Assembly: GCA_903823565.1 (NCBI GenBank) | Contig: CAIJTF010000050.1 | Coordinates: 1 to 62,502 of the forward strand | Reading direction: 5' to 3' | Source: an uncultured Flavobacteriales bacterium | GTDB taxonomy: Bacteria; Bacteroidota; Bacteroidia; Flavobacteriales_D; Crocinitomicaceae | Length of the DNA: 62,502 nucleotides | Shown here: in pieces, positions 17,595 through 26,361 of the stretch | How the letters are laid out: each line of letters starts with the position of its first letter | Numbering within the stretch: the first letter of the stretch is position 1 | Made by a program: the position numbers and the translations under genes | Notes under the pieces: generated by a model | What the model was told of the DNA's origin: nothing | What the model saw: only the letters and a program-made list of their open reading frames with translations | Database searches by the model: none

Positions 17595-18872
17595 TTACTT
17601 AAAAACAAGCAGAAAATTCGTTTTTTTACCTTTTCCCAAGAGAATGTACTTTCCATTCATTAAATCCTTGGGAGTTAAAAAGTATTCCTCCGATACTTTC
17701 AACTTGTTAACAGAAATAGCCTTCGAAGATAGTTCTCGACGCGCTTCATTTTTAGACTTAAGAAATGAGGTAACGCCGGCCAGCGCTTCAACAATTGGCA
17801 ATCCGCTTATCAAAAGTTCATGCGACAAGGTTGCCTGTGGAACCCCATCAAAAAGCGTTAAAAAGTCTACTTCTGATAAAGCCCGAAGTCCTTCCTCTGT
17901 AGCGTTCCCAAACAAAATTTCCGAGGCTAACATAGCTGCTTTGGTTTCCTTTTCTCCATGAACCATGGAGGTTATTTCAAAAGCAAGCTTTTTCTGTAAC
18001 TGACGTAAATGTGGGGCCTCGCGATGTTGTAATTCTAATGCCTCAATATCCGCTTGATTCCATAGGGTAAAAACCCTCATATAATTTGAGGCATCCTCAT
18101 CGCTAGCATTTAACCAATATTGATAGAACTGGTACGAGGAAGTTTTCTCCTTCGAAAGCCAAATATTCCCGGATTCTGTTTTTCCAAATTTACTGCCGTC
18201 CGCCTTTTTTATTAACGGTGTTGTCAACGCAAAAGCTTCTTCACCGGTTTTTCTTCGAATGAGTTCTGTTCCCGTAACAATGTTTCCCCATTGATCGGAC
18301 CCACCCATTTGAAGCACACAGTTTTTGTGCTTTTTTAAATGAAGGAAATCATACCCTTGAACTAACTGGTAGGAAAATTCTGTAAATGACATCCCAGAAT
18401 CCATGCGTAATTTCACGGAGTCCTTTGACATCATGTAATTGATTGTCATATGTTTGCCTACGTCGCGAATGAAATCCAAGAAAGAAAAAGATTGAAACCA
18501 ATCGTGGTTGTTTACAATTTCGGCAGCACAAGGCCCATTGAAATCTAAAAAGGCTGCCAATTGTTTGTGAACACACGCAACATTATGCGTCAAGGTTTCA
18601 TGATCTAATAGGTTTCTTTCTTCTGATTTTCCGGAAGGATCTCCAACCATCCCTGTTGCCCCACCAATTAAGACAATAGGTTTGTGTCCAGCCCGCTGAA
18701 AGTGTACCAAGGTCATAATTTGTACTAAACTACCAATGTGCAACGAATCGGCTGTTGGATCAAAACCAATATACCCCACGCACGATTTTTTTTGAAGTTG
18801 TTCCTCGGTTCCAGGGATGATATCATGGATCATTCCTCGCCAAGTCAATTCTTTTATAAAATCAATCGCCAT
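17595..18872 (-). CDS. tyrS: tyrosyl-tRNA synthetase
   Basis: TyrRS charges tRNA-Tyr. The 425-residue class I synthetase has the HIGH-type motif HIGS (45-48) in GFDPTADSLHIGS, the tyrosine/ATP region QLVQGYDFLHL and MGGSDQWGNI, the KMSKS-type loop KFGKTESG, and a C-terminal S4-like RNA-binding domain (RRELSSKAISVNKLKV). The length is standard. It directly follows gldA on the minus strand, with only 1 base between gldA's stop and its ATG, so the two are probably cotranscribed. Confidence 0.97.
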   Translation of the reverse strand: MAIDFIKELTWRGMIHDIIPGTEEQLQKKSCVGYIGFDPTADSLHIGSLVQIMTLVHFQRAGHKPIVLIGGATGMVGDPSGKSEERNLLDHETLTHNVACVHKQLAAFLDFNGPCAAEIVNNHDWFQSFSFLDFIRDVGKHMTINYMMSKDSVKLRMDSGMSFTEFSYQLVQGYDFLHLKKHKNCVLQMGGSDQWGNIVTGTELIRRKTGEEAFALTTPLIKKADGSKFGKTESGNIWLSKEKTSSYQFYQYWLNASDEDASNYMRVFTLWNQADIEALELQHREAPHLRQLQKKLAFEITSMVHGEKETKAAMLASEILFGNATEEGLRALSEVDFLTLFDGVPQATLSHELLISGLPIVEALAGVTSFLKSKNEARRELSSKAISVNKLKVSEEYFLTPKDLMNGKYILLGKGKKTNFLLVFK

Positions 18873-18873
18873 T

Positions 18874-19776
18874 TTATTTATTGGTTAATTCTTTAAATAC
18901 CGTTTCAAGGGATTTAGTTTCCATCCTAAGCGTAAGGATTAACCATCCTTCTTTTTGTGCTTTTAATGCAATCGCCTTTCGCAAGTCTTGGGTCTTATCG
19001 CCCTCAATTAACCACCCTTTATCAAAAGGCTTAACTTTGGATACCCCAGCAATGTTTAGCAACTGGTTTTGGTTTACTTTACCCTCGAATTCAATGTAAA
19101 GGGTTTGGGTCTCGTGTTCTTTACTTAAATTCTCTTTTTGATCGTTTGCCACTATTTTACCCTTGTTGATGATAATTACGCGGTTACAAATAGCTTCTAC
19201 CTCTTGCATGATATGGGTTGATAATAAAACCGTCTTTTGGGATCCAATGTGTTTAATTAACTCCCTGATTTCTACAATTTGGTTCGGGTCAAGCCCCGTG
19301 GTCGGTTCGTCTAAAATTAAGATGTCGGGGTCATGAATAATGGCCTGTGCCAACCCAACCCGTTGCCTGTAACCTTTGGAAAGCGCTCCAATTTTCTTGT
19401 TTGACTCTACGCTTAACCCGACCGCTTCAATCATTTCTTCTACGCGGGTTTTCAACCCTTTAACCCGATAAATGGAGCCTACGAAGTGTAAGTATTCGCG
19501 CACATACATGTCGGTATAAAGCGGATTGTTTTCAGGTAAATAACCAATATATTTCCTTGTATTCAATTGGTCGGGATCAACCACTTCTCCGTTAACTTTA
19601 ATGGTACCGGAACTTGCAGCAATGAAGCCAGTAATCATTTTCATGGTAGTCGATTTTCCTGCACCATTTGGGCCTAAAAAACCAACAATTTCACCCCTGT
19701 TTGCGTTAAACGAAATGTTGTTCACGGCGGCTTGTTCACCAAAGTATTTCGAAACGTGATGTAGTTCTATGGACAT
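18874..19776 (-). CDS. gldA: gliding-motility-type ABC transporter ATPase GldA
   Basis: A 300-residue ABC ATPase beginning MSIELHHVSKYFG. It has Walker A GPNGAGKS, the Q-loop near YLPENNPLY, the signature LSKGYRQRVGLAQAI and Walker B ILILDEPTTGLDP. It aligns well with GldA, the ATPase of the GldAFG complex needed for gliding in flavobacteria. Its C-terminal accessory domain (LYIEFEGKVNQNQLLNI) is typical of this group. The frame extends 6 codons upstream, which would overlap the upstream gene; the internal ATG at 19776 leaves a clean 10-base gap and the usual N-terminus. gldF and gldG are not in the window, so the permease partners are elsewhere. Confidence 0.88.
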   Translation of the reverse strand: MSIELHHVSKYFGEQAAVNNISFNANRGEIVGFLGPNGAGKSTTMKMITGFIAASSGTIKVNGEVVDPDQLNTRKYIGYLPENNPLYTDMYVREYLHFVGSIYRVKGLKTRVEEMIEAVGLSVESNKKIGALSKGYRQRVGLAQAIIHDPDILILDEPTTGLDPNQIVEIRELIKHIGSQKTVLLSTHIMQEVEAICNRVIIINKGKIVANDQKENLSKEHETQTLYIEFEGKVNQNQLLNIAGVSKVKPFDKGWLIEGDKTQDLRKAIALKAQKEGWLILTLRMETKSLETVFKELTNK

Positions 19777-19786
19777 GGGGTCAAAA

Positions 19787-21256
19787 TTAGTCAATTTTTA
19801 AACGTGGGTTTGCATCTCCATCGCTTAAAAACAATCCAAGAAAAAAACTAAAAAAAGAAATTCCCGCTTGGGTTTCGATACTGTCTTCTACCATCATGGA
19901 AAGCAAAGAAATACAAAGAAAGCTAAATAATAAGGCATGTTTGCGAGCAATAGAACGATAAAACCCAAGGCCAAACAGCAATACGAGTAGGAATAAGCCA
20001 AGAATACCAACGGCAACAAACGTCGTGAGAAACATGTTGTGAGGACGCCTGTAATTTTCTTTTTTCAACCCTGTTTGGCCTTGATACTGTTGGTTTAACG
20101 CTTCTTGTACATCCCCCATTCCCACTCCAAGCCAAGGGTTTTTTGAAATTACAACAAGGGCTGCTTTCCAAAAGACTAAGCGTTGTAATAAGGAATGTCC
20201 ATTAGGATCCTTTGCCTCATACAGCTGAAATTGAACCTCCTCAACTTTCGTTAAAAAGCCTCCGGATGCCTGATCAACGCTGGTAAACCCTTTCTCTACA
20301 TGGCTCACCTCCAGCGGACTCATCGATTGAATATCCTGTTCAGAGAAAGGTCTTTTTTTCGAACAAAGGTATCGCTCCAAGGTACGTTTGAGCGGTTGTT
20401 TTTTTGCATCTGCACCATGGAAAGGGAATACAGACTTTTTTCCCCAATACGATGCGGCAAGATTGGGTTGTGCAAACGATGGACATTGTTCCGGCTGCCC
20501 CATTAAAGCGAACAAAAATAAAATTACCGCCGCAAGGCTCAAAAGTCCAGCCCACCAAAAAAAATGTACTCTATTATTGGTTTTTAAATAATGATACACC
20601 ATCGTAGAACCAACGATAAGTAAGGCACCATAGGCACTGAGGACCTGGCTGTAAATCGTATACAGTACAACCATACCCAGATACGTAATAAAAAACCCAT
20701 TTGAAACGGCCTTTTCTGTCCAATTATAATAAGCAAGGAGGGCAGAGAAACTTAAAAAAACACCGAAGCGGATGTGTGAGCCGAAAAAACTTAATTGTCG
20801 AATATCCATCATTTCTCCTTTGTTTAGAAGAATTTGATAGCGTAACACATTTACCAATACCAATACGACAAAGGTGTATAGGAGGAACGTTACAATAGCG
20901 ATGGATTGCTTCTTTGAAAATTGAAGGGTAAGAACTATCAGAAGGGGTATGATTAAAAACGTTAGTCGAACACGAATGCCGTCAACTCCTTCGGAAATAT
21001 GGTCCGACCAAAACAGACTTAGGATGTGCAGCAATACAAAGGAGAATACTAACACTATCCAACGGTTTTCGCTTAACCTTGAAGCAATTCTGGTTTTGAA
21101 TTCCTGCCAAGTCTGCGTTTTTAGTATATGAACAACGGTCCAAACAAGCCATGAAATCATCGAAAGAGACATCAGTAACTTACTACAGGCAATACCAACA
21201 ACAAAAAACAACGCAAAGAGAAAGGGCGGGGTTACCATAGAGTCCGTTTTCCTCAT
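19787..21256 (-). CDS. O-antigen ligase/polymerase-like membrane protein
   Basis: A 489-residue integral membrane protein with about ten or more hydrophobic segments, interrupted around residues 260-350 by a large hydrophilic loop. After the loop comes LGVGMGDVQEALNQQY, then RRPHNMFLTTFVAVGILGL, which resembles the Wzy_C/WaaL signature (HN-x-FL followed by a TM helix). Such proteins polymerise or ligate O-antigen or capsule repeat units on the periplasmic side. I choose ATG at 21256; TTG (21265) and GTG (21262) starts lie just upstream. It follows the CtpA protease gene with about a 10-base gap. Confidence 0.75.
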   Translation of the reverse strand: MRKTDSMVTPPFLFALFFVVGIACSKLLMSLSMISWLVWTVVHILKTQTWQEFKTRIASRLSENRWIVLVFSFVLLHILSLFWSDHISEGVDGIRVRLTFLIIPLLIVLTLQFSKKQSIAIVTFLLYTFVVLVLVNVLRYQILLNKGEMMDIRQLSFFGSHIRFGVFLSFSALLAYYNWTEKAVSNGFFITYLGMVVLYTIYSQVLSAYGALLIVGSTMVYHYLKTNNRVHFFWWAGLLSLAAVILFLFALMGQPEQCPSFAQPNLAASYWGKKSVFPFHGADAKKQPLKRTLERYLCSKKRPFSEQDIQSMSPLEVSHVEKGFTSVDQASGGFLTKVEEVQFQLYEAKDPNGHSLLQRLVFWKAALVVISKNPWLGVGMGDVQEALNQQYQGQTGLKKENYRRPHNMFLTTFVAVGILGLFLLVLLFGLGFYRSIARKHALLFSFLCISLLSMMVEDSIETQAGISFFSFFLGLFLSDGDANPRLKID

Positions 21257-21265
21257 TCCCACCAA

Positions 21266-22903
21266 CTAGTTGATTTTCAAGATTTGTTTATAGCTTGATG
21301 CATCATCCAAAATACGGATTCCTTCTTGGAGATACTTATCCGTTTTGAATGAACGTTGGGTTTGCCCCTTTTGATAATAGTACCTCCCAATAATCTCTTG
21401 TTCAATCAAGGATTTTATAGCGGTATAGTTGTTTTGAAAATCTTGTTGGTGTAACCGTTGCAATTTAAGGTCAATGCGTTCCAATTCTTCTTCGAGTTCT
21501 TTGTCGGTGTAGGCCTTTGAGATTTCGGATTTTAATGACGCCAACAACTTTTGATCCGGTGTATTGGCAACAAAATTCTTTGCATCAATGAACCGCTTGA
21601 AATCATCCATGTCTTGCTGAGCGATATAAAAGTCCTTTTCATCATCAATTTTTTCGTGCTTACTAACGTATTGGTTGACGAAAAAGAAAATCAAGTTTTT
21701 CGCTATTAATCCTTGGACGTATTTTGAATATACCGAATCGTTTACTTTAACATCGGGTTCGATCCCTCGGCCATCAATAACCATCCGTCCATTTTTCGTG
21801 TAGAACTTTTGAAGCAAGCTATCTGCAATTTCTTTCGGTTTCATGCCTTCCGCCTTATCGTAGTATTCCAAGCGTTGAACGCAACGCCCGGAAGGAGTAT
21901 AATATTTTGAAATAGTAAGTTTTATTTTGGACCCGTATTTTAAATCAAAGGTTCGTTGTACCAATCCTTTTCCAAAACTTGTCGTACCCAAAACCACGGC
22001 CCGGTCTAAATCCTGTAAGGCGCCCGCAACAATTTCACTTGCAGAGGCACTATTTTCATCAATTAACACCATCAAGGGCATATCAGGAGCAATCGGGTTT
22101 TCTAAGGATTTGTAGGTCATGTTTTCCTTCTCGTTTCTACTTTTTGTAGTCACTACACTTTGTCCTTTGGGAACAAAAAAACCAACGATTTTTACCGCTT
22201 CCATGAGTAAGCCCCCTCCATTGCCTCGTAAATCCAAAATCAGCTTTTCCATGCCTTGGTTTTTCAAATCGAGAAGGCTTTTTCTAACGGATTCCCCCGC
22301 GGTCTGAGTGAAGCTACTCAGCGATATATACCCAATGTTTTTCGAAATCATTCCCGAGAAAGGGACATCGGGTAATTGTATTTCTTCTCGACTTAACGTA
22401 AATACTAGCGGTTTACCCTCTCGTTCTACCTCCACCTCTACCTTGGTTCCTTTCGGTCCCTTCAGGGCACTGGACACCTCATCGGTTGTTTTTCCCAAAC
22501 AAGACTTTTTATCAATTCGAATAAACTTATCTCCCGCCCGTAATCCTGCTTTTTGTGCGGGTTTTCCCTCATAGGGATCCGTAATGTAAACGGCACCATC
22601 CAACGTTCCAATCAAAGCACCAATGCCTCCGTATTGTCCTGTCGTCATTAATTTATAATCTTCAATGTTGGCTTCATGATAATAAACCGTATACGGGTCC
22701 AGCTCCTTGAGCATTGCATCGATGGCCGCCTTGGAAAGTTTTCCGTGTTGAACTTCATCCACAAAATGAAGGTCTAAGTTTTCATAGATTTGATCAATTA
22801 TCTCAAGGCTTTTCAGCTCTTCAAAGGCCTCCGATTGGGCAAAAACCCGGTTTCCATAAAAAAAGATGAGTATCCCGAAAAGGATGGTAATGCATCGGCT
22901 CAT
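21266..22903 (-). CDS. C-terminal processing peptidase, S41 family (CtpA-like)
   Basis: A 545-residue periplasmic serine protease with a Ser/Lys dyad. After the signal peptide (ending RVFAQ) come an N-terminal helical region (YHEANIEDYKLM), a PDZ domain (YGGIGALIGTLDGAVYI to VEVEREGKPLVFTL), and the S41 catalytic domain with LILDLRGNGGGLLMEAV, the Ser-bearing ENSASASEIVAGALQD and the Lys-bearing TSFGKGLVQRTF. A helical C-terminal extension of about 150 residues follows. Such enzymes trim periplasmic proteins and lipoproteins. The start overlaps the rnpA stop by 4 bases, so it is translationally linked to rnpA. Confidence 0.93.
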   Translation of the reverse strand: MSRCITILFGILIFFYGNRVFAQSEAFEELKSLEIIDQIYENLDLHFVDEVQHGKLSKAAIDAMLKELDPYTVYYHEANIEDYKLMTTGQYGGIGALIGTLDGAVYITDPYEGKPAQKAGLRAGDKFIRIDKKSCLGKTTDEVSSALKGPKGTKVEVEVEREGKPLVFTLSREEIQLPDVPFSGMISKNIGYISLSSFTQTAGESVRKSLLDLKNQGMEKLILDLRGNGGGLLMEAVKIVGFFVPKGQSVVTTKSRNEKENMTYKSLENPIAPDMPLMVLIDENSASASEIVAGALQDLDRAVVLGTTSFGKGLVQRTFDLKYGSKIKLTISKYYTPSGRCVQRLEYYDKAEGMKPKEIADSLLQKFYTKNGRMVIDGRGIEPDVKVNDSVYSKYVQGLIAKNLIFFFVNQYVSKHEKIDDEKDFYIAQQDMDDFKRFIDAKNFVANTPDQKLLASLKSEISKAYTDKELEEELERIDLKLQRLHQQDFQNNYTAIKSLIEQEIIGRYYYQKGQTQRSFKTDKYLQEGIRILDDASSYKQILKIN

Positions 22904-23262
22904 AGTTTCTGAAATATTGCGTTTAATTTTTCTTCAAGTAAGGTAGTTGTAGGTTCTTCCTCCCAAAGATACGTGATACTTAAATGATAAAATCCATTTC
23001 TATCCATCGCCTTCGATAAAATGATCGATTTATTCTTTCTCACGTACTCCCTTATCATTCGTTTGATGTGGTTTCGGGCAACCGCTTTTTTAATTTTCTT
23101 TTTAGGAACACTTATCAAAATGGAAAATCCGGGTGATGCATCAAGGACAATGTTAGAACGCAATAAAAAAGGGAAAACCAGTATCTTTTCTTTGCTTTGA
23201 AACAATGCTTCAATGGCTTTTTTACTGGATAAACGGTATGCCTTACTAAAGCCCTCACTCAT
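22900..23262 (-). CDS. rnpA: ribonuclease P protein component
   Basis: RnpA is the protein subunit of RNase P, which matures tRNA 5' ends. The 120-residue basic protein begins MSEGFSKAYRLSSKKAIEALF and has the signature RNHIKRMIREYVRKN. The open frame continues 7 codons upstream, but a TAccTTTG -7 box sits at 23267-23274, so the ATG at 23262 is the likely start with almost no leader. In many bacteria rnpA follows rpmH; here it heads a minus-strand group with ctpA, and rpmH is not in the window. Confidence 0.92.
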   Translation of the reverse strand: MSEGFSKAYRLSSKKAIEALFQSKEKILVFPFLLRSNIVLDASPGFSILISVPKKKIKKAVARNHIKRMIREYVRKNKSIILSKAMDRNGFYHLSITYLWEEEPTTTLLEEKLNAIFQKL

Positions 23263-23266
23263 GCTA

Positions 23267-23274
23267 CAAAGGTA
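23267..23274 (-). promoter_or_regulatory. -7 promoter element of rnpA
   Basis: Read on the minus strand this is TAccTTTG, a full match to the Bacteroidota -7 box. No convincing -33 TTTG is found at the right spacing. It fixes the rnpA start at 23262 because the longer frame would begin upstream of the transcript. Confidence 0.5.
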
Positions 23275-23289
23275 AACATTCAAAATCCT

Positions 23290-24648
23290 TTAATCCATGG
23301 TTGCATTTACGGTTCCTTTATAAAAGTGAATTTTAATTTTTTCACCTCTCTTTATTTTTTTCGGGTCGTCTATAATTTTCTCCTTTGCCTTAACAATGGC
23401 ATATCCGCGTGAAAGAACTGCTTCCGGGCTTAATAGTTGAATTTGCTTTTCAAGCCCATCGAGACCTTTTCGTTGCCCCGTTAGCAACCGCTCTCCTTGA
23501 TGTAAAAGGCGATGCTGAATTTTCCACAAGTCGTGGGCTCCGTGTTGAATTTGTCTGCCTCCGTTGTCGGCCAACCCCCTTGTAATCCCTTTAAATTGCT
23601 GAACAGAATACCGTACGATTGCTGGGGTTAAATACCCAATTGCTCTTTCGTGATTGACGGTTCGGTCTTTTTCAAACCGAATGCGGGTATAAACAAATCG
23701 AACCAAGGACGCGGCAATAAGTTGCCGCCTTTGCGACGCATAGTTTAGGGCATTATTCCAGGCCAATTGAATTTTTATGCCTTGCTGCGTTAATAGCTCC
23801 GATTGAATCTGAAAATGAGAAACCACTTGATGTGCTAATTCAGAGGGGGTAATTGCGTGGGAATAACACACCATTTCTGCTGCGGTTAAATTGGTTGAAT
23901 GGCCTATTCCGCACAAAACGGGCAAAGGAAATAAGGCTATTTCTTTGCATAGATTTAAATCGTCGTAACAGGAAAGTCCTACCTCTGCACCCCCACCCCG
24001 AACAATTACCACTACATCAAAAAAATCCTTAACTTTTTCGATGCGCTTCAAGCTTGCTACCATAGATTTTGCGCCTTGATTGCCTTGAATTTGACTGTTA
24101 AACAAAAACGTTTCAATACCATATGTCCCTTGGGTGCGTTGAATGACGCTCATAAAATCTGACAACCCCTTGCTAGAAGCGGCAGAGATGAGTGCAATTC
24201 GCTTCGGTATGGGAAACTTAAGTCCCTGATTTTTCTGCAAAATTCCAAGGTTGCTTAAAGCCTTTAGGGTGTCTATACGGAGCTTGTGCAAGGCCCCTAA
24301 CGAATAGGCCGGATCTAAATCAAGGATGTGTAGCGTTAGTCCATAAACTTCATGGTAATCAATTCTCACTTCCATCAAAACCTCCTTCCCATCATCGAGG
24401 GGTTCTTTAACGGTTTGTTCGAATACCCTCCGAATGCGATCGAAATTTGTCTTCCAAATAATACCACTTATGCTTGCTAAAACCTTACCCCCTTCTCGCT
24501 GAACGAGTTCGGGAAAAGCATGACCACTTGGCGTAAGGTTTACTTTGTAAAGCTCGGCCTTTACCCAATACGATGCGTGGTAGCGTTCTTTAAGCGTTTT
24601 TTTTATCGAGTTAGCCACCTGAATCAAAGAAAATACCGCGCGTTCCAT
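23290..24648 (-). CDS. xseA: exodeoxyribonuclease VII large subunit
   Basis: XseA with XseB degrades single-stranded DNA from both ends. From ATG at 24648 the protein is 452 residues. An OB-fold domain (YWVKAELYKVNLTPSGHAF) is followed by the catalytic core with RIALISAASSKGLSDFM, VVIVRGGGAEVGLSCYDDL, LPVLCGIGHSTNLTAAEM and ITPSELAHQVV, then a basic coiled-coil-like C-terminal part ending LSRGYAIVKA. The frame is open to 24696, but the extra 16 residues are hydrophobic and absent from the usual start. No small XseB gene is adjacent; the next gene on this strand is rnpA, 27 bases on. Confidence 0.93.
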   Translation of the reverse strand: MERAVFSLIQVANSIKKTLKERYHASYWVKAELYKVNLTPSGHAFPELVQREGGKVLASISGIIWKTNFDRIRRVFEQTVKEPLDDGKEVLMEVRIDYHEVYGLTLHILDLDPAYSLGALHKLRIDTLKALSNLGILQKNQGLKFPIPKRIALISAASSKGLSDFMSVIQRTQGTYGIETFLFNSQIQGNQGAKSMVASLKRIEKVKDFFDVVVIVRGGGAEVGLSCYDDLNLCKEIALFPLPVLCGIGHSTNLTAAEMVCYSHAITPSELAHQVVSHFQIQSELLTQQGIKIQLAWNNALNYASQRRQLIAASLVRFVYTRIRFEKDRTVNHERAIGYLTPAIVRYSVQQFKGITRGLADNGGRQIQHGAHDLWKIQHRLLHQGERLLTGQRKGLDGLEKQIQLLSPEAVLSRGYAIVKAKEKIIDDPKKIKRGEKIKIHFYKGTVNATMD

Positions 24649-24684
24649 TCCCCATAAAAGTACTAAAATTGCGACTAGATAGGA

Positions 24685-24716
24685 TTTTGACAACACGATT
24701 AAATGTCTTACCTTTG
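24685..24716 (+). promoter_or_regulatory. consensus Bacteroidota promoter of prs
   Basis: TTTTG (24685-24689), 19 bases, then TAccTTTG (24709-24716) is an exact match to the flavobacterial -33/-7 consensus. It overlaps the first codons of the longest open frame, so prs must start at the ATG at 24736, leaving a leader of about 15 bases. Confidence 0.75.
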
Positions 24717-24735
24717 CGCTCTTAATTTGAGTTCA

Positions 24736-25665
24736 ATGGGTGTTAAATTATTTGCTGGGCGAGCTACCAAATCTTTGGGGGAGCAAATTGCAGTATCGTA
24801 TGGCGCCCAACTTGGAGACGTAAAAGTCACCACATTCAGTGATGGTGAATTTCAACCCAGTTTTGAAGAAACCGTCAGAGGCCAAGATGTGTTCATCATT
24901 CAATCAACCGCTCCGCCTTCTGACAATCTATTTGAGTTGTTGTTGCTCATTGATGCGGCTAGGCGCGCTTCTGCACGAAAAATCATCGCTGTAATCCCTT
25001 ATTTTGGCTATGCAAGGCAGGACCGAAAGGACCAACCTCGAGTAGCTATTGGAGCCAAATTAGTTGCGAACATGTTGATGGCGGCGGGAGCCGACCGCAT
25101 CATGACAATGGATTTACATGCCGATCAAATTCAAGGATTTTTTGAAGTTCCCGTAGACCACTTGTTTGGATCCACCTTGTTTGTGCCTGAAATACAAAAA
25201 CTAAACCTGGAGAATGTCGTTGTTGCTGCGCCAGACGCTGGGGGGGCAAAAAGAGCAAATTCATATGCCAAAACGCTGAATTGTGGATTAGCCCTCTGTC
25301 ATAAAAATCGAAAAAAGGCAAACGAAATTGCAGAAATGACCGTCATTGGAGAGGTTGACGGAAAAGACGTCATCATCATCGATGATATGTGTGATACCGC
25401 CGGAACCTTAACGACAGCAGCAGACCTTTTGATTGAAAAAGGCGCTAAAACGGTAAGGGCTTTCTGCACGCATGCGGTACTTTCTGGCCCAGCCTATGAA
25501 CGCATTGAACAATCCAAATTGACCGAATTAATTGTAACCGATACCATTCCGATAAAGAAAAAATCGCCCAAAATAAGGGTTTTATCCGTGGATCATTTGT
25601 TTGCAGATGTTATCAAACGATTGGTAAACAATGAGTCCATCAGCTTACACTTTGTAATACCTTAA
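24736..25665 (+). CDS. prs: ribose-phosphate pyrophosphokinase
   Basis: Prs makes PRPP from ribose-5-P and ATP for nucleotide, His and Trp synthesis. The 309-residue class I enzyme begins MGVKLFAGRATKSLGEQIA. It has TFSDGEFQPSFEETVRGQDVF, IPYFGYARQDRKDQPR, MTMDLHADQIQGFF, APDAGGAKRA and the PRPP loop IIDDMCDTAGTL. The frame is open 11 codons upstream, but the promoter there rules that out. rplY follows after 10 bases, giving a prs-rplY unit ended by an intrinsic terminator. Confidence 0.97.
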   Translation: MGVKLFAGRATKSLGEQIAVSYGAQLGDVKVTTFSDGEFQPSFEETVRGQDVFIIQSTAPPSDNLFELLLLIDAARRASARKIIAVIPYFGYARQDRKDQPRVAIGAKLVANMLMAAGADRIMTMDLHADQIQGFFEVPVDHLFGSTLFVPEIQKLNLENVVVAAPDAGGAKRANSYAKTLNCGLALCHKNRKKANEIAEMTVIGEVDGKDVIIIDDMCDTAGTLTTAADLLIEKGAKTVRAFCTHAVLSGPAYERIEQSKLTELIVTDTIPIKKKSPKIRVLSVDHLFADVIKRLVNNESISLHFVIP

Positions 25666-25675
25666 TTAATATAAA

Positions 25676-26263
25676 ATGAAAACAGCACAATTGAGCGGTT
25701 CGCTTCGAGCGAACGTAGGGAAAAAGGATGCAAAAGCGCTTCGAAACGAAGGCCTTGTACCTTGTGTGCTTTATGGGCAAGGCGAGCAAACGCACTTTTC
25801 TGTAAAGCAAGTACAAATGGAGAAAATCATTTTTTCGCCGGATGTATATCGTATTGAATTGGATTTAGACGGCAAAAAAGCCAGTGCCATCATTCGCGAA
25901 ATCCAACAGCACCCAACAAAAGACACGGTACAACACGTAGATTTTCTTGAATTGAACGATGCGAAAGAGGTGCGAATTAAATTGCCCGTTCGATTAACGG
26001 GCTCTTCGCGCGGTGTGATGGCTGGAGGAAAACTCATGCAGGTATTTAGACATTTGCATTGTCAGGGTTTACCTAGTGCCTTGCCTGAAGATATTAAAAT
26101 AGATATCTCCCCGTTGCGCATCGGGCATTCGGTTCGTGTAAGCAACATTAACTTGGAGGGTGTAAAAATTCTTGACCCGTCCAATGCGGTGGTCGTTGCT
26201 GTTAAAATGGCAAGAGGAGCGACAAAAGGTTCCGACGCAGATCCTGAGGAAGATTCAGAATAG
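25676..26263 (+). CDS. rplY: 50S ribosomal protein L25 (Ctc/TL5 family)
   Basis: The 195-residue long form of L25 binds 5S rRNA. The N-terminal domain (LSGSLRANVGKKDAKALRNE, VPCVLYG, DVYRIELDLDGKKASAIIRE, DTVQHVDFLEL) is followed by the C-terminal beta domain (IKLPVRLTGSSRGVMAGGKL, LPEDIKIDISPLRIGHSVRV) and an acidic tail rich in Asp/Glu. It is cotranscribed with prs, a common pairing, and ended by a UUCG-loop terminator. Confidence 0.96.
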   Translation: MKTAQLSGSLRANVGKKDAKALRNEGLVPCVLYGQGEQTHFSVKQVQMEKIIFSPDVYRIELDLDGKKASAIIREIQQHPTKDTVQHVDFLELNDAKEVRIKLPVRLTGSSRGVMAGGKLMQVFRHLHCQGLPSALPEDIKIDISPLRIGHSVRVSNINLEGVKILDPSNAVVVAVKMARGATKGSDADPEEDSE

Positions 26264-26273
26264 TTTTTTAAAG

Positions 26274-26299
26274 AAAAACCGCTTCGGCGGTTTTTTTTT
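26274..26299 (+). terminator. intrinsic terminator of prs-rplY
   Basis: Stem AAAAACCGC/GCGGTTTTT with a stabilising TTCG tetraloop, followed by a run of nine T residues. It starts 10 bases after the rplY stop. Confidence 0.92.
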
Positions 26300-26318
26300 G
26301 ACCTTATTTTAGGAGTCC

Positions 26319-26348
26319 TTTCTTTTCCCACTGAGTCGGTTATCTTTG
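26319..26348 (+). promoter_or_regulatory. putative promoter of the aldehyde dehydrogenase gene
   Basis: TAtcTTTG at 26341-26348 matches the -7 box, with TTTC at 26319-26322 as a weak -33 element. It lies between the rplY terminator and the ATG at 26362, so the dehydrogenase starts a new transcript with a short leader. Confidence 0.55.
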
Positions 26349-26361
26349 TAAAAAAATATCC

